From Lutibacter sp. UBA4458 (GTDB taxonomy: Bacteria; Bacteroidota; Bacteroidia; Flavobacteriales; Flavobacteriaceae): DNA of 13,742 nucleotides. The stretch lies in NCBI GenBank assembly GCA_002390165.1, contig DGOU01000016.1, positions 7,841 to 21,582 of the forward strand, read 5' to 3'. The notes beneath the pieces are model-generated. The model was not told the origin of the DNA. It was given only the letters and a program-made list of their open reading frames with translations, and ran no database searches. A program made the translations under genes and the position numbers. This document shows positions 1 to 5,989 of this stretch, piece after piece. Position 1 is the stretch's first letter. Every line of letters begins with the position of its first letter.

Positions 1-1548
1 TTTCGAGGAGCCAATATTCAAAATATTTTAAACTTTCAACGCGATTATGAGAAGGTTTCCATTTTTAAATTAGAACAGAATTATAGATCTACAAAAAATA
101 TAGTAGAAGCGGCAAATAGTGTAATTGCAAAAAATAAAACGAAACTAGATAAACAAGTTTGGACTGCAAATAAAGAAGGAAATAAAGTAAAAGTAATGCG
201 AACCTATACAGAAGCTGAAGAAGGTAGGTTTGTTGCAAATTCTATTTTTGATAATGCTATGAATTTGCAATTAAAAAATTCGGAATTTGCAGTTTTATAT
301 AGAACAAACGCACAATCGAGAGCTATTGAAGATGCTTTACGTAAGAAAGATATAAAATATAAAATTTATGGAGGATTATCTTTTTATCAGCGTAAAGAGA
401 TAAAAGATACGTTAGCATATTTGCGTTTAATTGTAAACCCAAATGACGAAGAAGCTTTTAAAAGAGTCATAAATTATCCTGCTCGAGGAATAGGTTCTAC
501 AACTATGGATAAATTATCTGTAGCAGCAAATCATTATAAAAAATCCATTTTTGAAATCATTCAAAATATTAATAAAATTGATATTAATTTAAATGGAGGT
601 ACTAAAACAAAACTTTCCAATTTTGTTACTATGATTGCTCGTTTTCAAATTGAATCTCAAAAACAAAATGCATTTGAAATTGCAGATTTTGTGGTGAAAC
701 AAACACAACTTGTACGTGATTTAGAAAAAGATGGAACTCCAGAAGGAGTGAGTAAAGTTGAAAATATTCAAGAATTATTAAATGGTATTAAAGATTTTAT
801 TGAAGTTCAAAAAGAAAAAGAAGAAGACGATTCTTTATCATTTTTCTTAGAAGATGTTGCACTTGCAACCGATTTTGATAGCGAAAAAAAAGAAGATGTG
901 CCAAGAGTTGCTTTAATGACTATTCATTTATCAAAAGGATTAGAATTCCCATTTGTTTATATTGTTGGTTTAGAAGAAAATTTATTTCCATCAGCAATGA
1001 GCATGAATACACGGAGTGAGTTAGAAGAAGAACGCAGGTTGTTTTATGTAGCATTAACCAGAGCTGAAAAACAAGCTTATTTAAGTTTTGCACAAACCAG
1101 ATACCGTTGGGGAAAATTAATAGATTGCGAACCAAGTCGATTTTTAGAAGAAATAGATGAACAGTTTCTGGAATATTTAACCGTAAAAAAAGCACCAATA
1201 CAACAAAATAAATTTATTAATGAAGATATATTTGGAAGTGTACCTCAAAATAAAATAAGATTTAAAAAACCAATTGAACGAACTCCAATTAAAAAAAATA
1301 AAGAACCGGTTATTAAATTTGCACCTCCTAAAAATCTTAAAAAAGTTTCTAAAACCAGTTCTCAAAACACCAATTTATTCGATTCAAAAATTGTGGTAGG
1401 CAATATTGTTAAACATAATAAGTTTGGTAAGGGAGAAGTAGTAAGTTTAGAAGGGTCAGGAGCTAATAAAAAAGCAGAAATAAAATTTGCTTCTGTAGGT
1501 ACAAAAAAATTATTATTACAATTTGCAAAGCTTACAATTATTAATTAA
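1..1548 (+). CDS. uvrD: UvrD/PcrA-type superfamily 1 DNA helicase, C-terminal part (5' truncated by window edge)
   Basis: An ATP-dependent 3'-5' DNA helicase of the UvrD/PcrA/Rep family, which acts in excision repair and in clearing replication and recombination intermediates. The frame is open from base 1, giving 515 visible residues. Family members run to about 720-780, so roughly 250 residues, including the Walker A and DExx boxes, lie upstream. Visible motifs in order: FRGA (residues 1-4), the LEQNYRST block (24-31), TIHLSKGLEF (motif V, 307-316) and EEERRLFYVALTRA (motif VI, 342-355). The last 50 residues (466-515, starting VGNIVKHNKFGKG) match the C-terminal Tudor-like domain of PcrA/UvrD that contacts RNA polymerase. 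The ATG at 196 is internal and not the true start. UvrD and PcrA cannot be told apart confidently here. The next gene follows after 64 bases. Confidence 0.95.
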   Translation, partial: FRGANIQNILNFQRDYEKVSIFKLEQNYRSTKNIVEAANSVIAKNKTKLDKQVWTANKEGNKVKVMRTYTEAEEGRFVANSIFDNAMNLQLKNSEFAVLYRTNAQSRAIEDALRKKDIKYKIYGGLSFYQRKEIKDTLAYLRLIVNPNDEEAFKRVINYPARGIGSTTMDKLSVAANHYKKSIFEIIQNINKIDINLNGGTKTKLSNFVTMIARFQIESQKQNAFEIADFVVKQTQLVRDLEKDGTPEGVSKVENIQELLNGIKDFIEVQKEKEEDDSLSFFLEDVALATDFDSEKKEDVPRVALMTIHLSKGLEFPFVYIVGLEENLFPSAMSMNTRSELEEERRLFYVALTRAEKQAYLSFAQTRYRWGKLIDCEPSRFLEEIDEQFLEYLTVKKAPIQQNKFINEDIFGSVPQNKIRFKKPIERTPIKKNKEPVIKFAPPKNLKKVSKTSSQNTNLFDSKIVVGNIVKHNKFGKGEVVSLEGSGANKKAEIKFASVGTKKLLLQFAKLTIIN

Positions 1549-1554
1549 AATGCA

Positions 1555-1584
1555 TTGTAAAACCAATTTTTAAATTGTAATTTG
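1555..1584 (+). promoter_or_regulatory. Possible Bacteroidota-type promoter for DUF4290-murA
   Basis: TTG at 1555-1557 is followed after 20 bases by TAATTTG at 1578-1584. This resembles the Bacteroidota -33/-7 promoter (TTG, then TAnnTTTG) but has one base fewer in the -7 box. The predicted transcript would begin near 1590, leaving a leader of about 20 bases before the ATG at 1613. The region is very AT-rich, so a chance match is possible. Confidence 0.35.
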
Positions 1585-1612
1585 CATAAATAAAAAAATA
1601 GAATAGAGATAG

Positions 1613-2233
1613 ATGGAATATGATTTAGAATACAATTCAGAAAGAACTCATTTAATTATACCAGAATATGGACGCCATATTCAAAAATTGGTAGATTATT
1701 GTGTTTCTTTAAAGGATTTAGAAGAGCGAAATAAAATGGCAAAAGCTATTGTGGATGTTATGGGGAATTTACAACCCCATTTAAGAGACGTTCCTGATTT
1801 TAAAAGTAAACTTTGGGATCAGCTTTTTATAATGTCTGATTTTAAATTAGAAGTAGATTCACCTTATGAAAGACTTCAAAAAGAAGTGCTTCAGGCCAAA
1901 CCTGAAAAATTAGCGTATCCTAAATCGGCTTCAAAATATCGTTTTTATGGTAATAACATTCAAACAATGATTGATACCGCTTTAACTTGGGAAGAAGGAG
2001 ATGCAAGAGAAGCTTTGTATTTTGCCATAGCAAATCATATGAAAAAATGTTATTTAAACTGGAATAAAGATACGGTTGAAGATAAAGTAATTTATAAGCA
2101 TTTATTGGAACTTTCTCATGGTAAAATAGATTTAGAAATTTTGGATGAAGATTTAGCTGAATCTAAAAATTTACTTCGTAAAAAGAAGCCTAAATATACC
2201 AATAAACAACACCAAAAAAATAAAAAAAGATAA
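1613..2233 (+). CDS. DUF4290 domain-containing protein (function unknown)
   Basis: A 206-residue soluble protein that I recognise as the DUF4290 family, which as far as I know is confined to Bacteroidota and has no assigned function. The N-terminal part (MEYDLEYNSERTHLIIPEYG, then a Leu/Asp-rich stretch and PHLRDVPDFKSKLWDQLF at about 62-79) is the recognisable family core. No signal peptide or membrane segment is visible, so it is probably cytoplasmic. The last 20 or so residues are strongly basic (Lys, Arg and Asn/Gln rich, ending KKR), which could bind nucleic acid or another polyanion; that is inference. The next gene, murA, begins only 18 bases downstream with no terminator between, so the two are likely one transcript. 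The ATG at 1613 is preceded by a purine-rich AGAGATAG that may help initiation. Confidence 0.85.
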   Translation: MEYDLEYNSERTHLIIPEYGRHIQKLVDYCVSLKDLEERNKMAKAIVDVMGNLQPHLRDVPDFKSKLWDQLFIMSDFKLEVDSPYERLQKEVLQAKPEKLAYPKSASKYRFYGNNIQTMIDTALTWEEGDAREALYFAIANHMKKCYLNWNKDTVEDKVIYKHLLELSHGKIDLEILDEDLAESKNLLRKKKPKYTNKQHQKNKKR

Positions 2234-2251
2234 TCAGTTTTAATTCAAATT

Positions 2252-3568
2252 ATGGCAACATTTATTATAGAGGGAGGTCATAAATTAAGTGGAGATATTA
2301 CTCCGCAAGGCGCAAAAAATGAGGCTTTGCAAGTTATTTGTGCTGTATTGTTGACATCTAAAAAAGTTACTATTGGTAATATTCCAAATATTAGAGACGT
2401 TAATAAATTAATATTTATTTTAAAAGAATTAGGAGTTAAAATCAATCAAATAGATGAACATACTTATACTTTTGAAGCAGATAATTTAGATTTAAAATAT
2501 TTAGAATCGGATGATTTTAAAAGAGATGGTAGCTCATTAAGAGGCTCTATTATGATTGTAGGACCACTTTTAGCACGGTTTGGGAAAGGGTATATTCCAC
2601 GTCCGGGAGGTGATAAAATTGGACGAAGAAGGTTAGATACTCATTTTGAAGGCTTTATTAAGTTAGGTGCAAAACTAAGATATAATCATGATGAAAAATT
2701 TTATGGAGTAGAGGCAGATCAATTAGTTGGTACTTCTATGTTATTAGAAGAAGCTTCGGTAACAGGTACTGCTAATATTATTATGGCAGCAGTTTTGGCA
2801 AAAGGTGTTTCCACTATTTACAATGCAGCTTGCGAGCCTTACATTCAGCAGCTATGCAGAATGCTTAATAAAATGGGAGCAAAAATTTCAGGAGTTGGCT
2901 CCAATTTACTTTCAATTGAAGGGGTTGATAGTTTAAATGGATGCGAGCATAAAATTTTACCAGATATGATTGAAATTGGTAGTTGGATTGGAATGGCTGC
3001 CATGACAAAATCGTCTTTAACTATAAAAGATGTAAGCTGGAATGATTTGGGTTTAATTCCTTCTATTTTTAAAAAATTAGGAATTAATCTTGAAAGACGA
3101 GGAGATGATATTTTTATCCCAGAACAGTCCAACTATGAAATTCAGAATTTTATGGACGGATCTATTTTAACAATTGCAGATGCGCCTTGGCCAGGATTTA
3201 CCCCCGATTTATTGAGCATTATTTTGGTAATTGCTACACAAGCAAAAGGAAGTCTTTTAATTCATCAAAAAATGTTTGAAAGCCGTTTGTTTTTTGTAGA
3301 TAAATTAATTGATATGGGAGCAAAAGTAATTCTTTGCGATCCTCATAGAGCGACTGTTATTGGAATGAATCATGAGTCAAGTTTAAAAGGAACTACTATG
3401 ACTTCACCAGATATTAGAGCAGGAGTTTCTCTTTTAATTGCTGCACTTTCCGCAAAAGGAACAAGTACTATTCATAATATTGAGCAAATTGATAGAGGTT
3501 ATGAAAAAATTGATGAACGACTCCGAGCAATTGGGGCTAAAATAACACGGACAGAACAATGTATTTAA
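2252..3568 (+). CDS. murA: UDP-N-acetylglucosamine 1-carboxyvinyltransferase (MurA)
   Basis: Cytoplasmic enzyme of the first committed step of peptidoglycan synthesis: it transfers enolpyruvyl from phosphoenolpyruvate to UDP-GlcNAc. It has 438 residues against about 419 in E. coli and the same EPSP-synthase-like fold along its whole length. Conserved residues seen: Lys22-Asn23 in the PQGAKNEA segment, the catalytic-base aspartate in GFTPDL (Asp319), and Arg415 in IDRGYEKI near the C terminus. The active-site loop (about 115-127) reads PRPGGDKIGRRR, so the position that is Cys115 in E. coli is Asp121 here (codon 2612-2614). Asp at this site is known in Mycobacterium and Chlamydia MurA; it keeps activity but removes the thiol that fosfomycin alkylates. 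The gene sits 18 bases after the DUF4290 gene and ends in a terminator that overlaps its stop codon. Confidence 0.97.
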   Translation: MATFIIEGGHKLSGDITPQGAKNEALQVICAVLLTSKKVTIGNIPNIRDVNKLIFILKELGVKINQIDEHTYTFEADNLDLKYLESDDFKRDGSSLRGSIMIVGPLLARFGKGYIPRPGGDKIGRRRLDTHFEGFIKLGAKLRYNHDEKFYGVEADQLVGTSMLLEEASVTGTANIIMAAVLAKGVSTIYNAACEPYIQQLCRMLNKMGAKISGVGSNLLSIEGVDSLNGCEHKILPDMIEIGSWIGMAAMTKSSLTIKDVSWNDLGLIPSIFKKLGINLERRGDDIFIPEQSNYEIQNFMDGSILTIADAPWPGFTPDLLSIILVIATQAKGSLLIHQKMFESRLFFVDKLIDMGAKVILCDPHRATVIGMNHESSLKGTTMTSPDIRAGVSLLIAALSAKGTSTIHNIEQIDRGYEKIDERLRAIGAKITRTEQCI

Positions 3569-3597
3569 AAATCTCGTTTTTACGAGATTTTTTTTTT
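3568..3597 (+). terminator. Rho-independent terminator after murA
   Basis: A perfect 10-bp stem (AAAATCTCGT at 3568-3577 with ACGAGATTTT at 3582-3591) has a TTTT loop and runs into an unbroken T tract through 3597. It begins at the last base of the murA stop codon, so it closes the DUF4290-murA unit and separates it from grpE. Confidence 0.9.
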
Positions 3598-3623
3598 GTG
3601 TCATAATGTCATTTATTTCAAAT

Positions 3624-3639
3624 TGGCAAAAAAATTGCT
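3624..3639 (+). promoter_or_regulatory. Putative sigma-54 (RpoN) -24/-12 promoter of grpE-dnaJ
   Basis: The sequence reads TTGGCA then AAAAAA then TTGCT. The invariant GG (3625-3626) and GC (3637-3638) are separated by exactly 10 bases, as the sigma-54 consensus TGGCAC-N5-TTGCW requires; the only consensus departure is A for C at the sixth position. Transcription would start about 12 bases after the GC, near 3650, giving a leader of about 22 bases to the grpE ATG at 3672. It lies just downstream of the murA terminator, where a promoter for grpE must lie. No competing TAnnTTTG box is evident in this gap. A sigma-54 promoter would also need an AAA+ activator, which is not encoded in the window. 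Confidence 0.65.
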
Positions 3640-3671
3640 AGTACTAAAATGAATTTTTTTAAGAAAAGAAT

Positions 3672-4190
3672 ATGAGTAAAAAGAAAGAACATAAAAAAGT
3701 AGAAAATAAAGAAGAGGAAAAGGTTGAAGTTAATGAAATTAGTGTAGAAGAACAACTAACGGAAGACTTGTCTAAAGAAAAAGATAAGTTTTTACGATTG
3801 TTTGCTGAATTTGAAAATTATAAAAAACGAACTTCAAAAGAACGATTAGAATTATTTAAAACTGCCAATCAGGAATTAATGACAGTTTTATTACCTGTTT
3901 TAGATGATTTTGAAAGAGGATTGGCAGAAATAAAAAAATCGGATGATTCTGAATTACTGAAAGGAATGGAGCTGATAAATAATAAGATAAAAACAGTATT
4001 ATCTCAAAAAGGATTAACAGAAATAGAAGTTAAATCTGGAGACGTTTTTGATGCTGAATTACACGAAGCAATTACTCAAATCCCTTCACCTTCAGAAGAT
4101 TTAAAAGGAAAAATTATTGATGTTATTGAACAAGGATATAAATTAGGTGATAAAATAATAAGATATCCAAAAGTAGTTGTTGGACAATAA
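3672..4190 (+). CDS. grpE: Nucleotide exchange factor GrpE
   Basis: Cytoplasmic co-chaperone that releases ADP from DnaK and so resets the Hsp70 cycle. Its 172 residues fit small bacterial GrpE proteins. The first 35 or so residues are charged and low-complexity (Lys/Glu repeats). A long dimerising helix follows, containing RLFAEFENYKKR (42-53), then LLPVLDDFERGL (73-84), which starts the four-helix-bundle region. The C-terminal beta domain carries FDAELHEAI (126-134) and the family signature VIEQGYKLGDKIIRYPKVVV (151-170). The start is chosen because the KKKEHKKVEN tail directly precedes conserved sequence and only 22 bases separate it from the predicted transcription start. dnaJ follows 9 bases after the stop, so the two are co-transcribed; dnaK is not in the window. 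Confidence 0.96.
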   Translation: MSKKKEHKKVENKEEEKVEVNEISVEEQLTEDLSKEKDKFLRLFAEFENYKKRTSKERLELFKTANQELMTVLLPVLDDFERGLAEIKKSDDSELLKGMELINNKIKTVLSQKGLTEIEVKSGDVFDAELHEAITQIPSPSEDLKGKIIDVIEQGYKLGDKIIRYPKVVVGQ

Positions 4191-4199
4191 TTTATAGAT

Positions 4200-5327
4200 A
4201 TGAAAACAGACTATTACGAAGTTTTAAAAATAAGTAAATCTGCTACTGCAGTTGAAATAAAAAAAGCATATCGCAAAAAAGCTATAAAATATCATCCAGA
4301 TAAAAATCCAGGTGATAAAAGCGCTGAAGAAAAATTTAAGCAAGCAGCGGAAGCTTATGAAATTTTGAGCGACCCAAATAAAAAAGCTCGTTATGATCAA
4401 TATGGTCATGCTGCTTTTGAAGGTGGAGCTGGCGGTTTCCAAGGTGGTCACATGAATATGGAAGATATATTTAGCCAATTTGGCGATATATTTGGTGGTG
4501 CTTTTGGCGGAGGAGGCTTTAGTGGTTTTGGCGGTGGTTCTTCTAGAGGAAGAGCCAGAGTTAAAGGAAGTAATTTACGAATTAGAGTTAAATTAACTTT
4601 AGAAGAAATAGCAAAGGGTGTAGAAAAGAAAGTAAAAGTTCGTAGAAAAGTAAAAGCAGAAGGTGCAAGTTTTAAAACATGTGCTACTTGTCAGGGAAGC
4701 GGACAAGTTATGCGAGTTACTAATACTATTTTAGGTAGAATGCAAACAGCTAGTACTTGCCCTACATGTCAAGGTACAGGCGAAACGTTAGATAAAAGAC
4801 CTAAAAATGCAGATAGTAATGGTTTAATTCAAAATGAAGAAACTGTTTCTATTAAAATTCCTGCAGGAGTTACAGAAGGTGTGCAATTGAAAGTTAACGG
4901 AAAAGGAAATGCAGCGCCAGGAAATAATTCTTTAGATGGCGATTTAATTGTAGTTATTGAAGAATTAGAACATGAAACTTTAAAACGTGAAGGTACTAAT
5001 TTACATCATGATTTATATATTAATTTTTCTGAAGCTGTATTAGGCGTTGCAAAAAATATTGAAACCGTTACCGGAAAAGTTAAAATTAAAATTGAACCAG
5101 GTACGCAATCTGGGAAAATATTGAGATTAAGAGGTAAAGGATTACCAAGTATTGAAAGTTATGGAACAGGAGATTTATTAGTACATATTAACGTTTGGAC
5201 TCCTCAAAATTTATCAAAAGAACAAAAACAATTTTTTGATAAAATGGTAGAGGATGAAAATTTTGCTCCAAATCCTTCAAAAAATGACAAATCTTTTTTT
5301 GAAAAAGTAAAAGATATGTTTTCGTAA
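4200..5327 (+). CDS. dnaJ: Chaperone protein DnaJ (Hsp40) with a reduced zinc domain
   Basis: Co-chaperone that delivers unfolded clients to DnaK and triggers its ATP hydrolysis. It has 375 residues, the usual length. The J domain (1-70) has the catalytic HPD at 32-34 and ends in ARYDQYGHAAF. A Gly/Phe-rich linker spans about 74-118 and contains a DIF repeat. The cysteine-rich domain has only two CxxCxGxG motifs (161-168 and 187-194) instead of four. By position they are motifs 2 and 3, which together form zinc site II; the regions where motifs 1 and 4 should be contain no cysteine. Two C-terminal beta domains follow (from about 215), with SIKIPAGV and LRLRGKGLPS, and the end is FFEKVKDMFS. 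Loss of motifs 1 and 4 together fits loss of one complete zinc site. I recall the same pattern in other Flavobacteriaceae. It is co-transcribed with grpE. Confidence 0.97.
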   Translation: MKTDYYEVLKISKSATAVEIKKAYRKKAIKYHPDKNPGDKSAEEKFKQAAEAYEILSDPNKKARYDQYGHAAFEGGAGGFQGGHMNMEDIFSQFGDIFGGAFGGGGFSGFGGGSSRGRARVKGSNLRIRVKLTLEEIAKGVEKKVKVRRKVKAEGASFKTCATCQGSGQVMRVTNTILGRMQTASTCPTCQGTGETLDKRPKNADSNGLIQNEETVSIKIPAGVTEGVQLKVNGKGNAAPGNNSLDGDLIVVIEELEHETLKREGTNLHHDLYINFSEAVLGVAKNIETVTGKVKIKIEPGTQSGKILRLRGKGLPSIESYGTGDLLVHINVWTPQNLSKEQKQFFDKMVEDENFAPNPSKNDKSFFEKVKDMFS

Positions 5328-5334
5328 AAATAAA

Positions 5335-5358
5335 TGAATAAAACTTGTTTTTTATTCA
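5335..5358. other. AT-only hairpin after dnaJ
   Basis: TGAATAAAA (5335-5343) pairs perfectly with TTTTATTCA (5350-5358) around a CTTGTT loop. On the + strand it is followed by A residues rather than T, so it is not a standard terminator for dnaJ. On the - strand it is followed by a T-rich stretch, but no minus-strand gene is present. It may simply stabilise the dnaJ mRNA end. Confidence 0.4.
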
Positions 5359-5376
5359 ATAAAAAAATTATATTTG

Positions 5377-5419
5377 AAGTGTTATTAGGTTTTTAAATCT
5401 AATGACACTTTTTCTTTTT
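5377..5419 (+). terminator. Rho-independent terminator of grpE-dnaJ
   Basis: A 15-bp stem with two G-T wobbles (5377-5391 with 5396-5410), capped by a four-base loop, is followed by TTTTTCTTTTT (5409-5419). It lies about 50 bases after the dnaJ stop codon and is the most likely end of the grpE-dnaJ transcript. Confidence 0.75.
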
Positions 5420-5431
5420 CATAGCAATTTT

Positions 5432-5459
5432 CCCACTCATTTATTGAGTGGGTTTTTTT
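5432..5459 (+). terminator. Second terminator between dnaJ and rnpB
   Basis: CCCACTCA (5432-5439) pairs perfectly with TGAGTGGG (5445-5452) around a five-base loop and runs straight into seven T residues (5453-5459). It is the most GC-rich hairpin of this gap and a textbook terminator. It lies only 12 bases after the preceding terminator's T tract, so it acts as a backup that insulates rnpB, unless it ends a short transcript of its own. Confidence 0.85.
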
Positions 5460-5483
5460 ACGTCATCATTTTAAAATAAAATG

Positions 5484-5491
5484 TATTTTTG
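5484..5491 (+). promoter_or_regulatory. -7 box of the rnpB promoter
   Basis: TATTTTTG matches the Bacteroidota -7 consensus TAnnTTTG exactly and is followed by CAA. It sits 9 bases before the first base of the RNase P RNA P1 stem, the distance expected if the mature 5' end is at or near the transcription start. A clear TTG -33 element is not visible. Confidence 0.6.
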
Positions 5492-5500
5492 CAATTAATA

Positions 5501-5806
5501 TAAAAGCAGGGCGCCTTATCGTTTCATTTTATGAAAAGGAAAGTCCGGACACCAAAGAGTAGCATAGCGGATAACATCCGTCCAGCGTAAGTTGAGGACA
5601 AGTGCAACAGAAAGCAAGTACAGTTAGGCTGTAGTGAAACCAGGTAAACTCTATGCGGTGCAATGTCAAGTATATTGAAATTTTAGAGTTACTCGCTCTA
5701 TTTCAAAGGGTAGGCAGATAGAACTATAGAGTAATTTATAGTCTAGATAAATGATAAGGATTTCAATTTTTTGAAATACAGAATCCGGCTTATAGCCTTG
5801 CTTTTA
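5501..5806 (+). ncRNA. rnpB: RNase P RNA (catalytic subunit of tRNA 5' processing)
   Basis: Catalytic RNA that, with the RnpA protein, removes 5' leaders from pre-tRNAs. About 306 bases, within the usual range but on the short side. The ends form P1: bases 5501-5512 (TAAAAGCAGGGC) pair with 5795-5806 (GCCTTGCTTTTA) through 12 pairs, one a G-U. The universally conserved core is intact: AGGAAAGTCCGGACACCA (5537-5554), GTGCAACAGAAAGCA (5602-5616), GTGAAACCAGGTAAACT (5633-5649), GGGTAGG (5708-5714) and ACAGAATCCGGCTTAT (5778-5793), the last forming P4 with the first block. Peripheral stems are AT-rich. Exact ends are set from P1 and may be off by a few bases. The T-rich sequence after P1 may help termination. 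Confidence 0.96.
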
Positions 5807-5883
5807 TTTTTACTTTATCAATAATTCAAATAGTATTCTTATTTTATCGATATTTTTATAAAATATTTAATTTATTTTAAATC

Positions 5884-5899
5884 TATTATATATATAATA
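5884..5899. repeat. AT-only perfect palindrome upstream of aconitase
   Basis: TATTATATATATAATA is a perfect 16-base palindrome about 50 bases upstream of the aconitase promoter-like box, in the otherwise featureless AT-rich gap between rnpB and aconitase. It could be a protein-binding site, but alternating TA tracts of this length arise easily by chance in such DNA. Confidence 0.2.
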
Positions 5900-5948
5900 A
5901 CTTAAACAGGATTATGCTATATTTTTTTAAAAATAGTATGAATTTTTG

Positions 5949-5956
5949 TAAATTCG
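5949..5956 (+). promoter_or_regulatory. Possible -7 box of the aconitase promoter
   Basis: TAAATTCG differs from the TAnnTTTG consensus by one base and is followed by CAAT, the context common at Bacteroidota promoters. It lies 33 bases before the ATG at 5990, giving a leader of roughly 25-30 bases. No clear TTG is found about 20 bases upstream; that stretch is mostly T. Confidence 0.45.
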
Positions 5957-5989
5957 CAATAATAAATAACAAACATAAAATAATTACAT

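Noticed and set aside
920..1365. Two minus-strand reading frames inside the helicase gene
   Set aside because: They overlap well-conserved helicase motifs, have no recognisable domain and are rich in Phe/Leu/Asn as expected for the reverse of AT-rich coding sequence.
1515..1581. Perfect 10-bp inverted repeat ATTACAATTT / AAATTGTAAT across the end of the helicase gene
   Set aside because: The arms are 47 bases apart, one is inside coding sequence, and AT-rich arms of this length are likely by chance.
2845..3132. Minus-strand reading frame inside murA
   Set aside because: Lies opposite conserved MurA sequence, no family resemblance and no promoter.
4224..4478. Minus-strand reading frame opposite the DnaJ J domain
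   Set aside because: It is the shadow of the J domain and Gly/Phe linker; low-complexity Phe/Ile/Ser composition.
5334..5396. A 20-codon open frame after dnaJ (starts MNKTCFLF)
   Set aside because: It overlaps two hairpins, has no ribosome-binding or promoter signal, and an ORF of this length is expected by chance.
5807..5989. Possible small gene or riboswitch between rnpB and aconitase
   Set aside because: The gap is extremely AT-rich, with no sizeable frame and no conserved riboswitch core; only a promoter-like box and an AT palindrome are visible.
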